Shown: in pieces, positions 38,877 through 46,606 of the stretch
Layout of the letters: each line of letters starts with the position of its first letter
How positions within the stretch are numbered: the stretch's first letter is position 1
Assembly: GCF_005222205.1 (NCBI RefSeq)
Contig: NZ_CP032345.1
Location: 561,001-625,000, forward strand
Length of the DNA stretch: 64,000 nucleotides
From: Azospirillum brasilense
GTDB taxonomy: Bacteria > Pseudomonadota > Alphaproteobacteria > Azospirillales > Azospirillaceae
Direction of reading: 5' to 3'
Notes under the pieces: generated by a model
Databases searched by the model: none
What the model was told of the DNA's origin: nothing
The model's input: only the letters and a program-made list of their open reading frames with translations
Program-made: the position numbers and the translations under genes

Positions 38877-39581
38877 TCAGTCCTCGTCGGTCGGGCTGTG
38901 CCCTTCCATAAGCTGGCGCAGGGCGCGGCGTCCGCGCGACAGGCGCGACTTCACGGTGCCGATCGAGATGCCGAGGATGTCGGCAGCCTCACCGTAGGAG
39001 ATGCCCTCCAGCCCGATCAGCAGGACCACCTCCCGCTGTTCGGTCGGCAACAGCCCGAGCGCGCGCTTCAGGTCGCGCAGCTCCAGCCGGACGAACTGCC
39101 CGCCATGGGCGGCGCCAATCGCCGCCTGCCCTTCCCCGTCGATGTCGACGACGGCCTGCCGGCGGCGGATGCCGTTGATGTGCAGGTTGCGCAGGATGGT
39201 GAAGAGCCAAGCGCGCAGATTGCTGCCGGGCCGCCAGAGATGCAGGCGCGACAAGGCGCGCTCCAGGCACTCCTGGACGAGATCGTCCGCCAGCGTGGCG
39301 TCGCGCACCATGGCGCGGGCGAAACGGCGCAGGCGGGGAATCTCCGCCTCGATCTGCGCGATGATCGCCGGATCGGGGGGCGTCAGCGGCGCCGCGGACG
39401 CTTCCACCGCCTCATCGGCGGCCGGATCGTCGGCTTCGACGCCCTCCTCGGCTTCGACCGCAACGTTCAACTCGTCCTCGTCCGCACGGCGGCTTCCCAT
39501 CACCGGCTTGAGGGCGACGGGGTCAAGCGGCGCGGGGCTGCTTGCCGGACGGCGCAAGGAACTCGCGACGTGATTCGCCAT
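38877..39581 (-). CDS. ECF-family RNA polymerase sigma factor
   Basis: The sigma-70 region 2 lies in DLVQECLERALSRLHLW and LRAWLFTILRNLHINGIRR. Region 4 is LPTEQREVVLLIGLEGISYG then ADILGISIGTVKSRLSRGR, a helix-turn-helix that reads the -35 box. An unusual acidic, Ala/Glu-rich N-terminal extension of about 65-90 residues precedes region 2. I use the ATG at 39581 (234 residues), with GGGAGG 13 bases upstream; ATG 39656 gives 259 residues with an equally imperfect site. No anti-sigma gene adjoins it. The ECF subgroup was not determined. Confidence 0.85.
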   Translation of the reverse strand: MANHVASSLRRPASSPAPLDPVALKPVMGSRRADEDELNVAVEAEEGVEADDPAADEAVEASAAPLTPPDPAIIAQIEAEIPRLRRFARAMVRDATLADDLVQECLERALSRLHLWRPGSNLRAWLFTILRNLHINGIRRRQAVVDIDGEGQAAIGAAHGGQFVRLELRDLKRALGLLPTEQREVVLLIGLEGISYGEAADILGISIGTVKSRLSRGRRALRQLMEGHSPTDED

Positions 39582-39656
39582 CGGTGGAACGCTGCCTCCC
39601 TGTGTACCGAAAGATGTCCCGATCATTCCGGGCGCGTCTGAGAACGCCCGAACCAT

Positions 39657-39887
39657 CGCTCCGGCCCCCGCCTTCCGCCAAATGCGCGCGGGGCATAACC
39701 GGATTCTCCAACGACAATCGTCGGTCCATCAGTACGTAATGGCGCGCCACAGGGGCTGCCAGTTGGGAAAAAGGCTAAGCCCCTTAACAATTTGGCGAGA
39801 TTACCCCTAAATGCCATGAATCGTCCGATTGCTCCCGTAGCATTCGATCGGGGATGAGGTATCGTCTCCGGACATACGGGAGGCTTC
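39657..39887. other. Divergent promoter region of the sigma factor and transglycosylase genes
   Basis: This region is AT-richer than the surroundings, with AAAAAGGCTAAGCCCCTTAAC and TTGGCGAGATTACCCC. It should hold both promoters. No ORF of note. The strong GGGAGG at 39878-39883 belongs to the next gene. Confidence 0.4.
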
Positions 39888-41225
39888 ATGACTTTGCTCA
39901 AAAGGAAAAGGCCGGCTGGCTTTCACCAACCGACCTCAAATCTCCTTTGCGGGATAGCCATGTCTATGGCCAACGATGAATTCGCTCATTCATCCATCCG
40001 CAGATCCGCTGCCAGCGGTTCTTCTTCTCTGTATAGGCGGCGTTTCCGTCCCTTAGCGGAAGTCTTATTTCATTGTGTTCCGCTTCCTCTCTGGGCCGGA
40101 ACCATATCGCATTACGTCTTTCGCGGACAGCCGGACGTTGGCGCTAAGGCAGCGATCTTCCCGCATACGCCGAAAGACCGGCCGGCCTCACCAATCGGCG
40201 GAAAGCGCGTCGAAGCGGCGAAACGAGCGGCGGCCCTCGCCGCCGGCGGGCTGATCGCGTCCTTTCTGACGGCCTCGCCGGCCATGGCCCAGGACGCATC
40301 CGCCCAACCGGCTGTGCAGACGGCCGCGGCCCAGCCCCCCGTCTTCCAGAACACCGGCGAGCGCACGATCCGCGCGCTGGAGGCGCTCGCCAGCAAGGGC
40401 AGCGCCCGCGCCCAGTACGAGCTGGCCATGCGCTACGAGGTCGGCAAAGGCGTGAACCGGGACGAGCGGATGGCCCTCTCCCTCTATTGCCGGGCCGCCC
40501 GCCAGGACTACGCGGAGGCGGCCTACCGCGCCGGGCGGATGCATCTGGCCGGGCGTGGCGCGGTGTCGAAGGACGAGGAGCTTGGCCGCTCCTGGCTGCG
40601 CCGCGCCGCCCTGCTGGGCAACGAGGACGCCGCGCAGATGGTCAAGCCGGCCAGCGCCTCAGGCAAGAGCGCGGCGGGCAAGGCGCCCGACCGCTGCGAA
40701 CCGCCGAGCGTGCGCTGGGGCGTGATCCGCATGCCGCCCAAGGAAATCCGCGCCATGGTCACCAAGATGGCCCCCAGCTACGGACTCGACCCCGATCTGG
40801 TGCTGGCGGTGATCGCCGTGGAGTCCGGCTATCGCGTGGATGTGGTGTCGGAAAAGAACGCCATGGGGCTGATGCAGCTCATCCCCGAAACGGCGGAGCG
40901 ATTCGGCGTGACCAAGCCCTTCGACCCCGAGCAGAACCTGCGCGGCGGCATGAAGTACCTGCGCTGGCTGCTGGCCTACTTCGACGGCAACGTGACGCTG
41001 GCGCTGGCCGGCTACAACGCGGGCGAAGGGGCGGTGGTCCAGTACAAGGGCGTCCCGCCCTACCGCGAGACGCAGGACTATGTGGTCAAGGTCCACAGCG
41101 TCTACCCGCGCCGCGTCCACCCCCACGATTCCAGCGTGGTGCGCTCCGCCGGCCTGCCCGCCGCCAAGCAGGAGGAGGTCGCCGAGCTGAGCGTCTCCCG
41201 CTCCGGCGGCGCTTCGAAACGCTGA
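39888..41225 (+). CDS. Lytic transglycosylase with Sel1-like repeats
   Basis: This 445-residue protein has a late signal-peptide-like stretch (AALAAGGLIASFLTASPAMA) near residue 115, Sel1-like repeats around residues 155-235 (AQYELAMRYEVGKGVNRDE, AAYRAGRMHLAGRG) and an SLT domain at about residues 260-410. The catalytic Glu is in VIAVESGYR, with NAMGLMQLIPETA and ALAGYNAGEGAV. It would cleave peptidoglycan. The start ATG 39888 has GGGAGG five bases upstream, but the first ~100 residues are atypical, with AT-richer codons, and may be a non-native addition. ATG 39960 is a weaker alternative. Confidence 0.82.
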   Translation: MTLLKRKRPAGFHQPTSNLLCGIAMSMANDEFAHSSIRRSAASGSSSLYRRRFRPLAEVLFHCVPLPLWAGTISHYVFRGQPDVGAKAAIFPHTPKDRPASPIGGKRVEAAKRAAALAAGGLIASFLTASPAMAQDASAQPAVQTAAAQPPVFQNTGERTIRALEALASKGSARAQYELAMRYEVGKGVNRDERMALSLYCRAARQDYAEAAYRAGRMHLAGRGAVSKDEELGRSWLRRAALLGNEDAAQMVKPASASGKSAAGKAPDRCEPPSVRWGVIRMPPKEIRAMVTKMAPSYGLDPDLVLAVIAVESGYRVDVVSEKNAMGLMQLIPETAERFGVTKPFDPEQNLRGGMKYLRWLLAYFDGNVTLALAGYNAGEGAVVQYKGVPPYRETQDYVVKVHSVYPRRVHPHDSSVVRSAGLPAAKQEEVAELSVSRSGGASKR

Positions 41226-41312
41226 CGCCGCCCGCCTCTTCCGCGCTCAATTCGGCGGCCCCGCCCGGCGATTTCCCGTATGATCGGGCATCGCCGACAG
41301 CGGGGACCACCG

Positions 41313-42071
41313 ATGAGCAGCGCGGACGGAACGAACTCCGACAAGCATTACTGGCACCAGTACGTCGACACCTACCGTCAGGCCTTCCAGACGCTGGGGC
41401 CGGTGCGGATCATCCTGGAATACGGGGTGTTCCGGGGCGATTCGATCCGCTGGCTGCGCTCCCAGTTCTCGGACGCCTTCATCATCGGCGCCGACATCCT
41501 GGAGCCGCAGCCGGACTGGCCGCAGGACGAGCGCATCCAGTATGTGCGGTTCGACCAGAACGATCCCGACCACATCGGGCGCAGCCTGCGGGCCAACGGC
41601 ATCAAATTCGATCTCATCATCGAGGACGGCAGCCACATCCCCCAGCATCAGGCCTGGTGCCTGACCCAGTCCCTGCCCCACCTGCGCAGCGGCGGTCTGT
41701 ACATTCTGGAGGACATCCACACCTCCCACCCGGAGCACAGCCTGTACCGGGCCTATTGCGCCGATTACCCCCGGCCGCCGGCCACCAGCCTTCAGGTGCT
41801 CCTCGCCCTCCAGCACATCCGGTCGACGGGGCAGCCGCTGAGCGACGCCATGGCGGCGAATCTGGCCTCCCAGGATTTCTTCACGGCGGACGAGGTGAAG
41901 GCGCTGCACGCGGACATCGCCGGGATCGAGCTGTACCGGCGCACCCGCCTGCCCCTGCGCTGCTACAAATGCGGCGGCAGCGATTACGACTACGCGGCGC
42001 TGGCCTGCCGCTGCGGCGTTCCGCTTTACGAGACCGCGGACTCCATGTCCTTCCTGATCCGCAAGACCTGA
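41313..42071 (+). CDS. Class I SAM methyltransferase-like protein with C-terminal zinc ribbon
   Basis: This protein has 252 residues. VRIILEYGVFRGDSIRWLR is a glycine motif typical of SAM binding, followed by FIIGADILEPQP, FDLIIEDGSHIPQHQ and HLRSGGLYILEDIH. This fits cephalosporin-hydroxylase-like or sugar/macrolide O-methyltransferases. The C-terminal part has CYKCGG...ACRCG, a possible zinc knuckle. Start ATG 41313 has CGGGGA eight bases upstream. The substrate is unknown. It precedes the tRNA genes. Confidence 0.75.
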   Translation: MSSADGTNSDKHYWHQYVDTYRQAFQTLGPVRIILEYGVFRGDSIRWLRSQFSDAFIIGADILEPQPDWPQDERIQYVRFDQNDPDHIGRSLRANGIKFDLIIEDGSHIPQHQAWCLTQSLPHLRSGGLYILEDIHTSHPEHSLYRAYCADYPRPPATSLQVLLALQHIRSTGQPLSDAMAANLASQDFFTADEVKALHADIAGIELYRRTRLPLRCYKCGGSDYDYAALACRCGVPLYETADSMSFLIRKT

Positions 42072-42136
42072 CGGGAGGGCGTACCGGAACGGCGCCGGTG
42101 CAAGGCGCCAAAACGACGCAAGGCCCCAAAACGACG

Positions 42137-42160
42137 ACGGCCCGCCGAAAGGCGGGCCGT
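42137..42160 (-). terminator. Terminator of the tRNA-Glu pair
   Basis: A perfect 10-bp stem ACGGCCCGCC/GGCGGGCCGT has a GAAA (TTTC on the minus strand) loop. On the minus strand it is followed by CGTCGTCGTTTTGG. It lies 23 bases after the 3' end of the second tRNA in transcription order, and could also serve the plus-strand gene at 41313. Confidence 0.7.
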
Positions 42161-42182
42161 GGATCGTTGATGCCGGAAAGGA

Positions 42183-42258
42183 TGGCGTCCCCTAGGGGAT
42201 TCGAACCCCTGTTACCGCCGTGAGAGGGCGGTGTCCTAGGCCTCTAGACGAAGGGGAC
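42183..42258 (-). tRNA. tRNA-Glu (anticodon CTC)
   Basis: The 76-base cloverleaf with CCA is read on the minus strand. Acceptor arms GTCCCCT and AGGGGAC pair, the T loop is GTTCGAATC, and the anticodon loop CTCTCAC gives CTC, reading GAG (Glu). The CCA tail is encoded. Confidence 0.97.
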
Positions 42259-42296
42259 CTTCATCGGGCGATGCTCGGTTGCCAGCCGAACGAAAG

Positions 42297-42372
42297 TGGC
42301 GTCCCCTAGGGGATTCGAACCCCTGTTACCGCCGTGAGAGGGCGGTGTCCTAGGCCTCTAGACGAAGGGGAC
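42297..42372 (-). tRNA. tRNA-Glu (anticodon CTC), second copy
   Basis: The second 76-base copy is identical over the mature tRNA to 42183-42258 and is 38 bases apart from it. It has the same CTC anticodon loop and encoded CCA. The two are presumably transcribed together from the right. Confidence 0.97.
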
Positions 42373-42440
42373 AGTCTTTCGTCGTCTGACGACGTGGCGT
42401 CGTCGGCGTGGCGGGTTTTTAGCGAACCCACCCTGCCCGA

Positions 42441-43490
42441 TCAAGCCTTTTCTGACAGATCTTTGGCGATTTTCAGAAAAGAGTTCACGACGGCCTGCGG
42501 CGTGTCGAAGGCGGTGACCAGACGCAGCAGCCCCCCCTCCCAGCGGTAGAAGCGGTAGCCCGCCGCCTCCAACCCGTCGGCCAGCGCGGCGGGGAGACGC
42601 ACGAAGATCTCGTTGGCCTCCACCGGATAAGCCAGCTCCGCCCCCGGCAGGGCGGCGAGGCCCTGCGACAGCCGGTCGGCCATGGCGTTGGCGTGGCGGG
42701 CCAGCCGCAGCCACAGATCGTCGGCCAGCCAGGCGTCGAGCTGCGCCGACAGGAAGCGGCCCTTGGACACCAGATGCCCGGCCCGCTTGCGCAGAAACCC
42801 GAAATCCTCGGCCAGCGCCGGGTTGAAGAACACCACGGCCTCCGCGGCGAGGCAGCCGCCCTTGGTGCCGCCCAGCGACAGCACGTCCACCCCGGCCTTC
42901 CAGGTCACCTCCGCCGGGGCGCAGCCCAGCCGGGCCACCGCGTTGGCGAAGCGGGCACCGTCCATGTGCACCGCCATGCCGTGGGCGTGGGCGACGTCGG
43001 ACAGGGCCGCCACCTCCTGCGGCCGGTAGACCGTCCCGGCCTCGGTCGCCTGCGTCAGGCTGAGGGCGGCGGGCTGCACCCGGTGCACCACGCCGATGCC
43101 CGCCCCGGCCAGCGCCGCGGTCAGGGCCGTGGGGGTCAGCTTGCCGCCCTCCCCCGCCAGCGGCACCAGCTTGGCCCCGCCGGTGGCCATCTCCGGAGCG
43201 CCGCACTCGTCGACGTGGATGTGGCTCTCCTGGTGGCAGTAGACCGCGCCGTAGGGTGGCACCAGCGCCGACAGGGCCAGCGCGTTGGCCGCCGTCCCGG
43301 TGGCGACCGGGAACACCGTCACCTCGGCCTCGAAGAGGGCCGACAGGCGGCGGGTCACGCTGGCGGTCCAGGGGTCCTGCCCATAGGGGTCGGCGGACCC
43401 GACTGCGGCCGCGGCCAGGGCGTTGACCACCTCCGGCGCGGCGCCGGCCACATTGTCGCTGCGGAAATCGTGCACAAAGGCGTTGGTCAT
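42441..43490 (-). CDS. ltaE: Low-specificity L-threonine aldolase
   Basis: This PLP enzyme splits L-threonine into glycine and acetaldehyde. The 349-residue protein has the N-terminal DFRSDNVAGAAPEVV, YGQDPWT and the PLP lysine in SLGGTKGGCLAAEAV; HMDGARFANA is the cofactor aspartate region. The ATG at 43490 overlaps the upstream gene as ATGA. It offers a route from threonine to glycine, feeding the gcv system. Confidence 0.93.
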   Translation of the reverse strand: MTNAFVHDFRSDNVAGAAPEVVNALAAAAVGSADPYGQDPWTASVTRRLSALFEAEVTVFPVATGTAANALALSALVPPYGAVYCHQESHIHVDECGAPEMATGGAKLVPLAGEGGKLTPTALTAALAGAGIGVVHRVQPAALSLTQATEAGTVYRPQEVAALSDVAHAHGMAVHMDGARFANAVARLGCAPAEVTWKAGVDVLSLGGTKGGCLAAEAVVFFNPALAEDFGFLRKRAGHLVSKGRFLSAQLDAWLADDLWLRLARHANAMADRLSQGLAALPGAELAYPVEANEIFVRLPAALADGLEAAGYRFYRWEGGLLRLVTAFDTPQAVVNSFLKIAKDLSEKA

Positions 43491-43813
43491 GGCGCGGCGG
43501 CTCCGGCGGTGACGGTCACGGCGATGGCGCCGGTGCGCGGGTCCATCACATAAAGACGGTCCGCGGCGTCCGGTATGGTGACGCGGAAGACGACGCGGTT
43601 GCCCACCGCCACCGGGTCGCCCAGGCGCGCGCCCGCCGGCAGGCCCAGCGTGATCTCCTCCGTCCGGCCCGCCGGGGGAGCGGCCCGTTCGGTCTCCGCG
43701 GCGGCCCGGCGCTCCGGATCGCTGATGCGCTTGTAGAGTTCGACGCCGAGGATCGCGAAGCCGGCGATGATCATCACGCCCATGATGACGACGAGTGCCT
43801 TGAGGAACTGCAC
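43487..43813 (-). CDS. Small single-pass membrane protein of unknown function
   Basis: This product has about 108 residues: an N-terminal membrane helix (LKALVVIMGVMIIAGFAILG) then a charged linker (SDPERRAAAETERAA) and a beta-like periplasmic domain (LPAGARLGDPVAVGNRVV). I use a GTG at 43813 (VQFLKAL); ribosome-binding evidence is weak, and an internal ATG is possible. The stop overlaps ltaE (ATGA). It lies divergent to the pseudouridine synthase gene. The family is not recognised. Confidence 0.6.
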   Translation of the reverse strand: MQFLKALVVIMGVMIIAGFAILGVELYKRISDPERRAAAETERAAPPAGRTEEITLGLPAGARLGDPVAVGNRVVFRVTIPDAADRLYVMDPRTGAIAVTVTAGAAAP

Positions 43814-43859
43814 GGTTTGGGGTCCACTCTCGCGCGAATGTGAGGAGTTTTGCCGAACG

Positions 43860-44912
43860 ATGCCCGAACGCACCGAATTCGACGACGATGAGGACGAATA
43901 CACCGGAACGGAGGACGGCGAAACCGGCGAAGGCACGCGGCAGCGCTGGACCGTTCCGGAGGAGGCCGGCGGCCAGCGGCTCGACAAGGCCCTGGCCACC
44001 GGGCTTCCCGGCCTGTCGCGGTCGCGCGTGCAGGCTCTGCTGGAGAAGGGCTGCGTGCAGGACGGCGGCGGGCGGACGGTCACCGACCCGTCGATGAAGG
44101 TCAAGCCCGGACAAACTTTCGACGTTTTCATCCCCGAAGCTGAACCTGCACAGCCCGAGGCCCAGGACATTCCCCTGGACGTGGTCTATGAGGATGAGGA
44201 CGTGTTGGTGATCGACAAGCCCGCGGGCATGGTGGTCCACCCCGCCGCCGGCAATCCGGACGGCACGCTGGTCAACGCGCTGCTCGCCCATTGCGGCGAC
44301 AGCCTGTCGGGCATCGGCGGCGTGCGGCGTCCGGGGATCGTCCATCGCCTCGACAAGGACACCAGCGGCCTGATGGTCGTCGCCAAGAACGACCGCGCGC
44401 ACCACGCGCTGACGGAGCAGTTCTCCGGCCGTACGCTCAGCCGCACCTACCAGGCGCTGGTCTGGGGGGTCCCCTCCCCGCGCGAGGGCCGGATCGAGGG
44501 CAACATCGGGCGCAGCAGCAGCGACCGCAAGAAGATGGCTGTGGTCACCGGCGGCGGCAAGCACGCGGCCACCCGCTACCGCGTCGTCCGCTCCTTCGGC
44601 ACCGCGCTGGCGCTGGTCGAATGCACGCTGGAGACCGGGCGCACCCACCAGATCCGCGTGCACATGGCCCACATCGGCCACCCCATCGTGGGCGACCCGC
44701 TCTACGGCAAGGGGCGTGCCGGCCGCGCCGGCGGCAAGCACGCCTCTGCCCTGCCGGAACCCGATCGCGAGCGGTTTGTTGGCTTTCCACGGCAGGCGTT
44801 GCACGCCGTGGGATTGACCTTCCGCCATCCCGCAACAGGGGAGACGGTGCGCTTCCAGGCGCCGCTACCCACGGATATTAAAGATTTGTCAGATTTCTTA
44901 GAATCGCTGTAA
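43860..44912 (+). CDS. rluD: Ribosomal large subunit pseudouridine synthase, RluD family
   Basis: This 350-residue protein has an S4 RNA-binding domain (RLDKALATGLPGLSRSRVQ) and a pseudouridine synthase domain with the catalytic aspartate in HRLDKDTSGLMVVAK, followed by TGRTHQIRVHMAHIGHP. The RluD-type target is helix 69 of 23S rRNA; RluC/A-type relatives cannot be excluded. An acidic N-terminal tail (FDDDEDEYTG) is added. Start ATG 43860; GAGGAG is rather far, 13 bases upstream. It precedes rpoH. Confidence 0.9.
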   Translation: MPERTEFDDDEDEYTGTEDGETGEGTRQRWTVPEEAGGQRLDKALATGLPGLSRSRVQALLEKGCVQDGGGRTVTDPSMKVKPGQTFDVFIPEAEPAQPEAQDIPLDVVYEDEDVLVIDKPAGMVVHPAAGNPDGTLVNALLAHCGDSLSGIGGVRRPGIVHRLDKDTSGLMVVAKNDRAHHALTEQFSGRTLSRTYQALVWGVPSPREGRIEGNIGRSSSDRKKMAVVTGGGKHAATRYRVVRSFGTALALVECTLETGRTHQIRVHMAHIGHPIVGDPLYGKGRAGRAGGKHASALPEPDRERFVGFPRQALHAVGLTFRHPATGETVRFQAPLPTDIKDLSDFLESL

Positions 44913-45095
44913 TCCACTATACCCGCGCGCAGAAGTCGGTTATTCTTCGCGTCAACAGCCGCCCACGCTCACGCTTGCATCCGGGACCATCCCCGGCGGA
45001 TCGAACGGGCAAGCGGACGGCGAGGCGGCGCAGAACAGTGAACGGCCGTGTGCCCGTGAGAAGGCACGAACAACAGCCGTCGGAGAGGGTCCAAC

Positions 45096-45980
45096 ATGGC
45101 GACGATATCCAGCGTTCCGGTCATCAGTTCCGAAAGCAACCTCTCGCGCTACCTCCAGGAAATCCGCAAGTTCCCCATGCTCGCGGCGGAGGAGGAGTAC
45201 ATGCTGGCCAAGCGCTGGCAGGAGATCGAGGATTCGGACGCCGCGCACAAGCTGGTGACCAGCCATCTGCGGCTCGTGGCGAAGATCGCCATGGGCTACC
45301 GCGGCTACGGCCTGCCGCTGTCGGAGCTGATCTCCGAGGGCAACGTGGGCATGATGCAGGCGGTGAAGCGGTTCGACCCCGACCGCGGCTTCCGGCTGGC
45401 GACCTACGCCATGTGGTGGATTCGCGCCGCCATCCAGGAATACATCCTGCACAGCTGGTCGCTGGTGAAGATGGGCACCACGGCGGCCCAGAAGAAGCTG
45501 TTCTTCAACCTGCGCCGCCTCAAGGGCCAGATGCAGGCCATCGAGGAAGGCGACATGTCGCCCGAGCAGGTGCGCCACATCGCCACGACGCTCGACGTGC
45601 CGGAGCAGGACGTCGTCAACATGAACCGCCGCCTGGGCGCCCCCGACCATTCGCTGAACGCGCCGCTGCGCGCCGACAGCGAGGGCGAGTGGCAGGACTG
45701 GCTGGTCGACGAGACGGCGAACCAGGAAATCTCCCTGGCCGAGAATGAGGAGCTGGGCAAGCGGCGCAAGCTGCTGACCGCCGCCATGGAGAACCTGAAC
45801 GAGCGCGAGCGCGACATCCTGGTGGAGCGCCGCCTGCGCGACAACCCGACCACGCTGGAGGACCTCTCGCAGAAGTACGGCATCAGCCGCGAGCGCGTCC
45901 GCCAGATCGAGGTGCGCGCCTTCGAGAAGCTCCAGAAGGCCATCCGCAACGCCGCGGTGGAGCAGAAGCTGGCCGGGTGA
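45096..45980 (+). CDS. rpoH: RNA polymerase sigma factor RpoH (sigma-32)
   Basis: This heat-shock sigma factor has 294 residues. Region 2 is in SEGNVGMMQAVKRFDPDRG and FRLATYAMWWIRAAIQEY; the RpoH box QKKLFFNLRRLKG, diagnostic of sigma-32, follows. Region 4 has GISRERVRQIEVRAFEKLQ. ATG 45096 has GGAGAGGG eight bases upstream. It directs chaperone and protease genes. Alphaproteobacteria often have more than one rpoH; only one is in this window. Confidence 0.96.
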   Translation: MATISSVPVISSESNLSRYLQEIRKFPMLAAEEEYMLAKRWQEIEDSDAAHKLVTSHLRLVAKIAMGYRGYGLPLSELISEGNVGMMQAVKRFDPDRGFRLATYAMWWIRAAIQEYILHSWSLVKMGTTAAQKKLFFNLRRLKGQMQAIEEGDMSPEQVRHIATTLDVPEQDVVNMNRRLGAPDHSLNAPLRADSEGEWQDWLVDETANQEISLAENEELGKRRKLLTAAMENLNERERDILVERRLRDNPTTLEDLSQKYGISRERVRQIEVRAFEKLQKAIRNAAVEQKLAG

Positions 45981-45994
45981 CGGTCTCCTCTTAA

Positions 45995-46017
45995 CCCTCT
46001 CCCCTCCGGGGAGAGGG
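45995..46017. terminator. Hairpin between convergent rpoH and the membrane-protein gene
   Basis: CCCTCTCCCC and GGGGAGAGGG form a perfect 10-bp stem with a 3-base loop, 14 bases after the rpoH stop and 28 before the next, convergent stop. It is the short core of the C/G-rich palindrome class and could terminate both genes. No T-run follows. Confidence 0.55.
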
Positions 46018-46044
46018 GATATCGGAAGCGATCGGGTGGTACCC

Positions 46045-46581
46045 TCACGCCCCGGCGGGCTCGGCCAGCTGGTCGTGCTCGTCCGGCGACAGGCCGCCCG
46101 CCTCGTCGAACAGGTCGCCGGCGACCTCCGGCCCCCATTCCTGGACGAGCCCGACCTTCACGTCCTTCAGCGCGCTCACCCGCTTCTCGGCGCGCATCAC
46201 CTCGAAATTCGCCACCATCGGCGGAATCCCGAAATAGAGCGCCCAGCCGATCGCCGCGGCGCCGTACATCACCAGCCAGGCCAGCGGGTCCATGAAGATC
46301 TTGCCGGCGGCGCCGATCGTGTGGTTGTGCTTCCACAGCTCGATGGCGTAGGGCATGCAGCCGCAGAAATTCAGCCCGCCGACGGTGATCGGCGCCGACT
46401 TCTCCGGATCCCGGTCGGTGACGTAGGCGACGATGGTCGGGATCATGCCGATGCCGAACAGGATGGAGGTGGGCAGCACCACCAGACCCGCCGGGATGAT
46501 CAGCAGGATCAGCGTCAGCATGCTGCCCTTGCGCTTCTTCTTCTTTCCGCCGCTCTTGCCGCCGCGCGCCATGGGTGCCAC
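46045..46581 (-). CDS. Membrane protein of unknown function
   Basis: This 178-residue protein has a strongly basic start (GGKSGGKKKKRKG), two or three membrane helices (TLILLIIPAGLVVLPTSILF and LAWLVMYGAAAIGWALYFG), a loop with the motif NFCGCMPYAIE and an acidic C-terminal tail. Alternative starts at 46581 and 46572 (MARGGK) are equal in merit. It lies 25 bases downstream of the pseudokinase-like gene on the same strand, so they likely form an operon. No family is recognised. Confidence 0.75.
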   Translation of the reverse strand: MAPMARGGKSGGKKKKRKGSMLTLILLIIPAGLVVLPTSILFGIGMIPTIVAYVTDRDPEKSAPITVGGLNFCGCMPYAIELWKHNHTIGAAGKIFMDPLAWLVMYGAAAIGWALYFGIPPMVANFEVMRAEKRVSALKDVKVGLVQEWGPEVAGDLFDEAGGLSPDEHDQLAEPAGA

Positions 46582-46606
46582 CCGATCCTTGGTTTGAAGG
46601 CCGCCG

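Noticed and set aside
42183..42372. tRNA pair as a possible island attachment site
   Set aside because: No integrase or direct-repeat end of the tRNA was seen in the flanks; the neighbours are core genes.
43491..44828. Long minus-strand extension of the threonine aldolase frame
   Set aside because: It overlaps the membrane-protein and rluD genes, and the product is low-complexity. The family start is ATG 43490.
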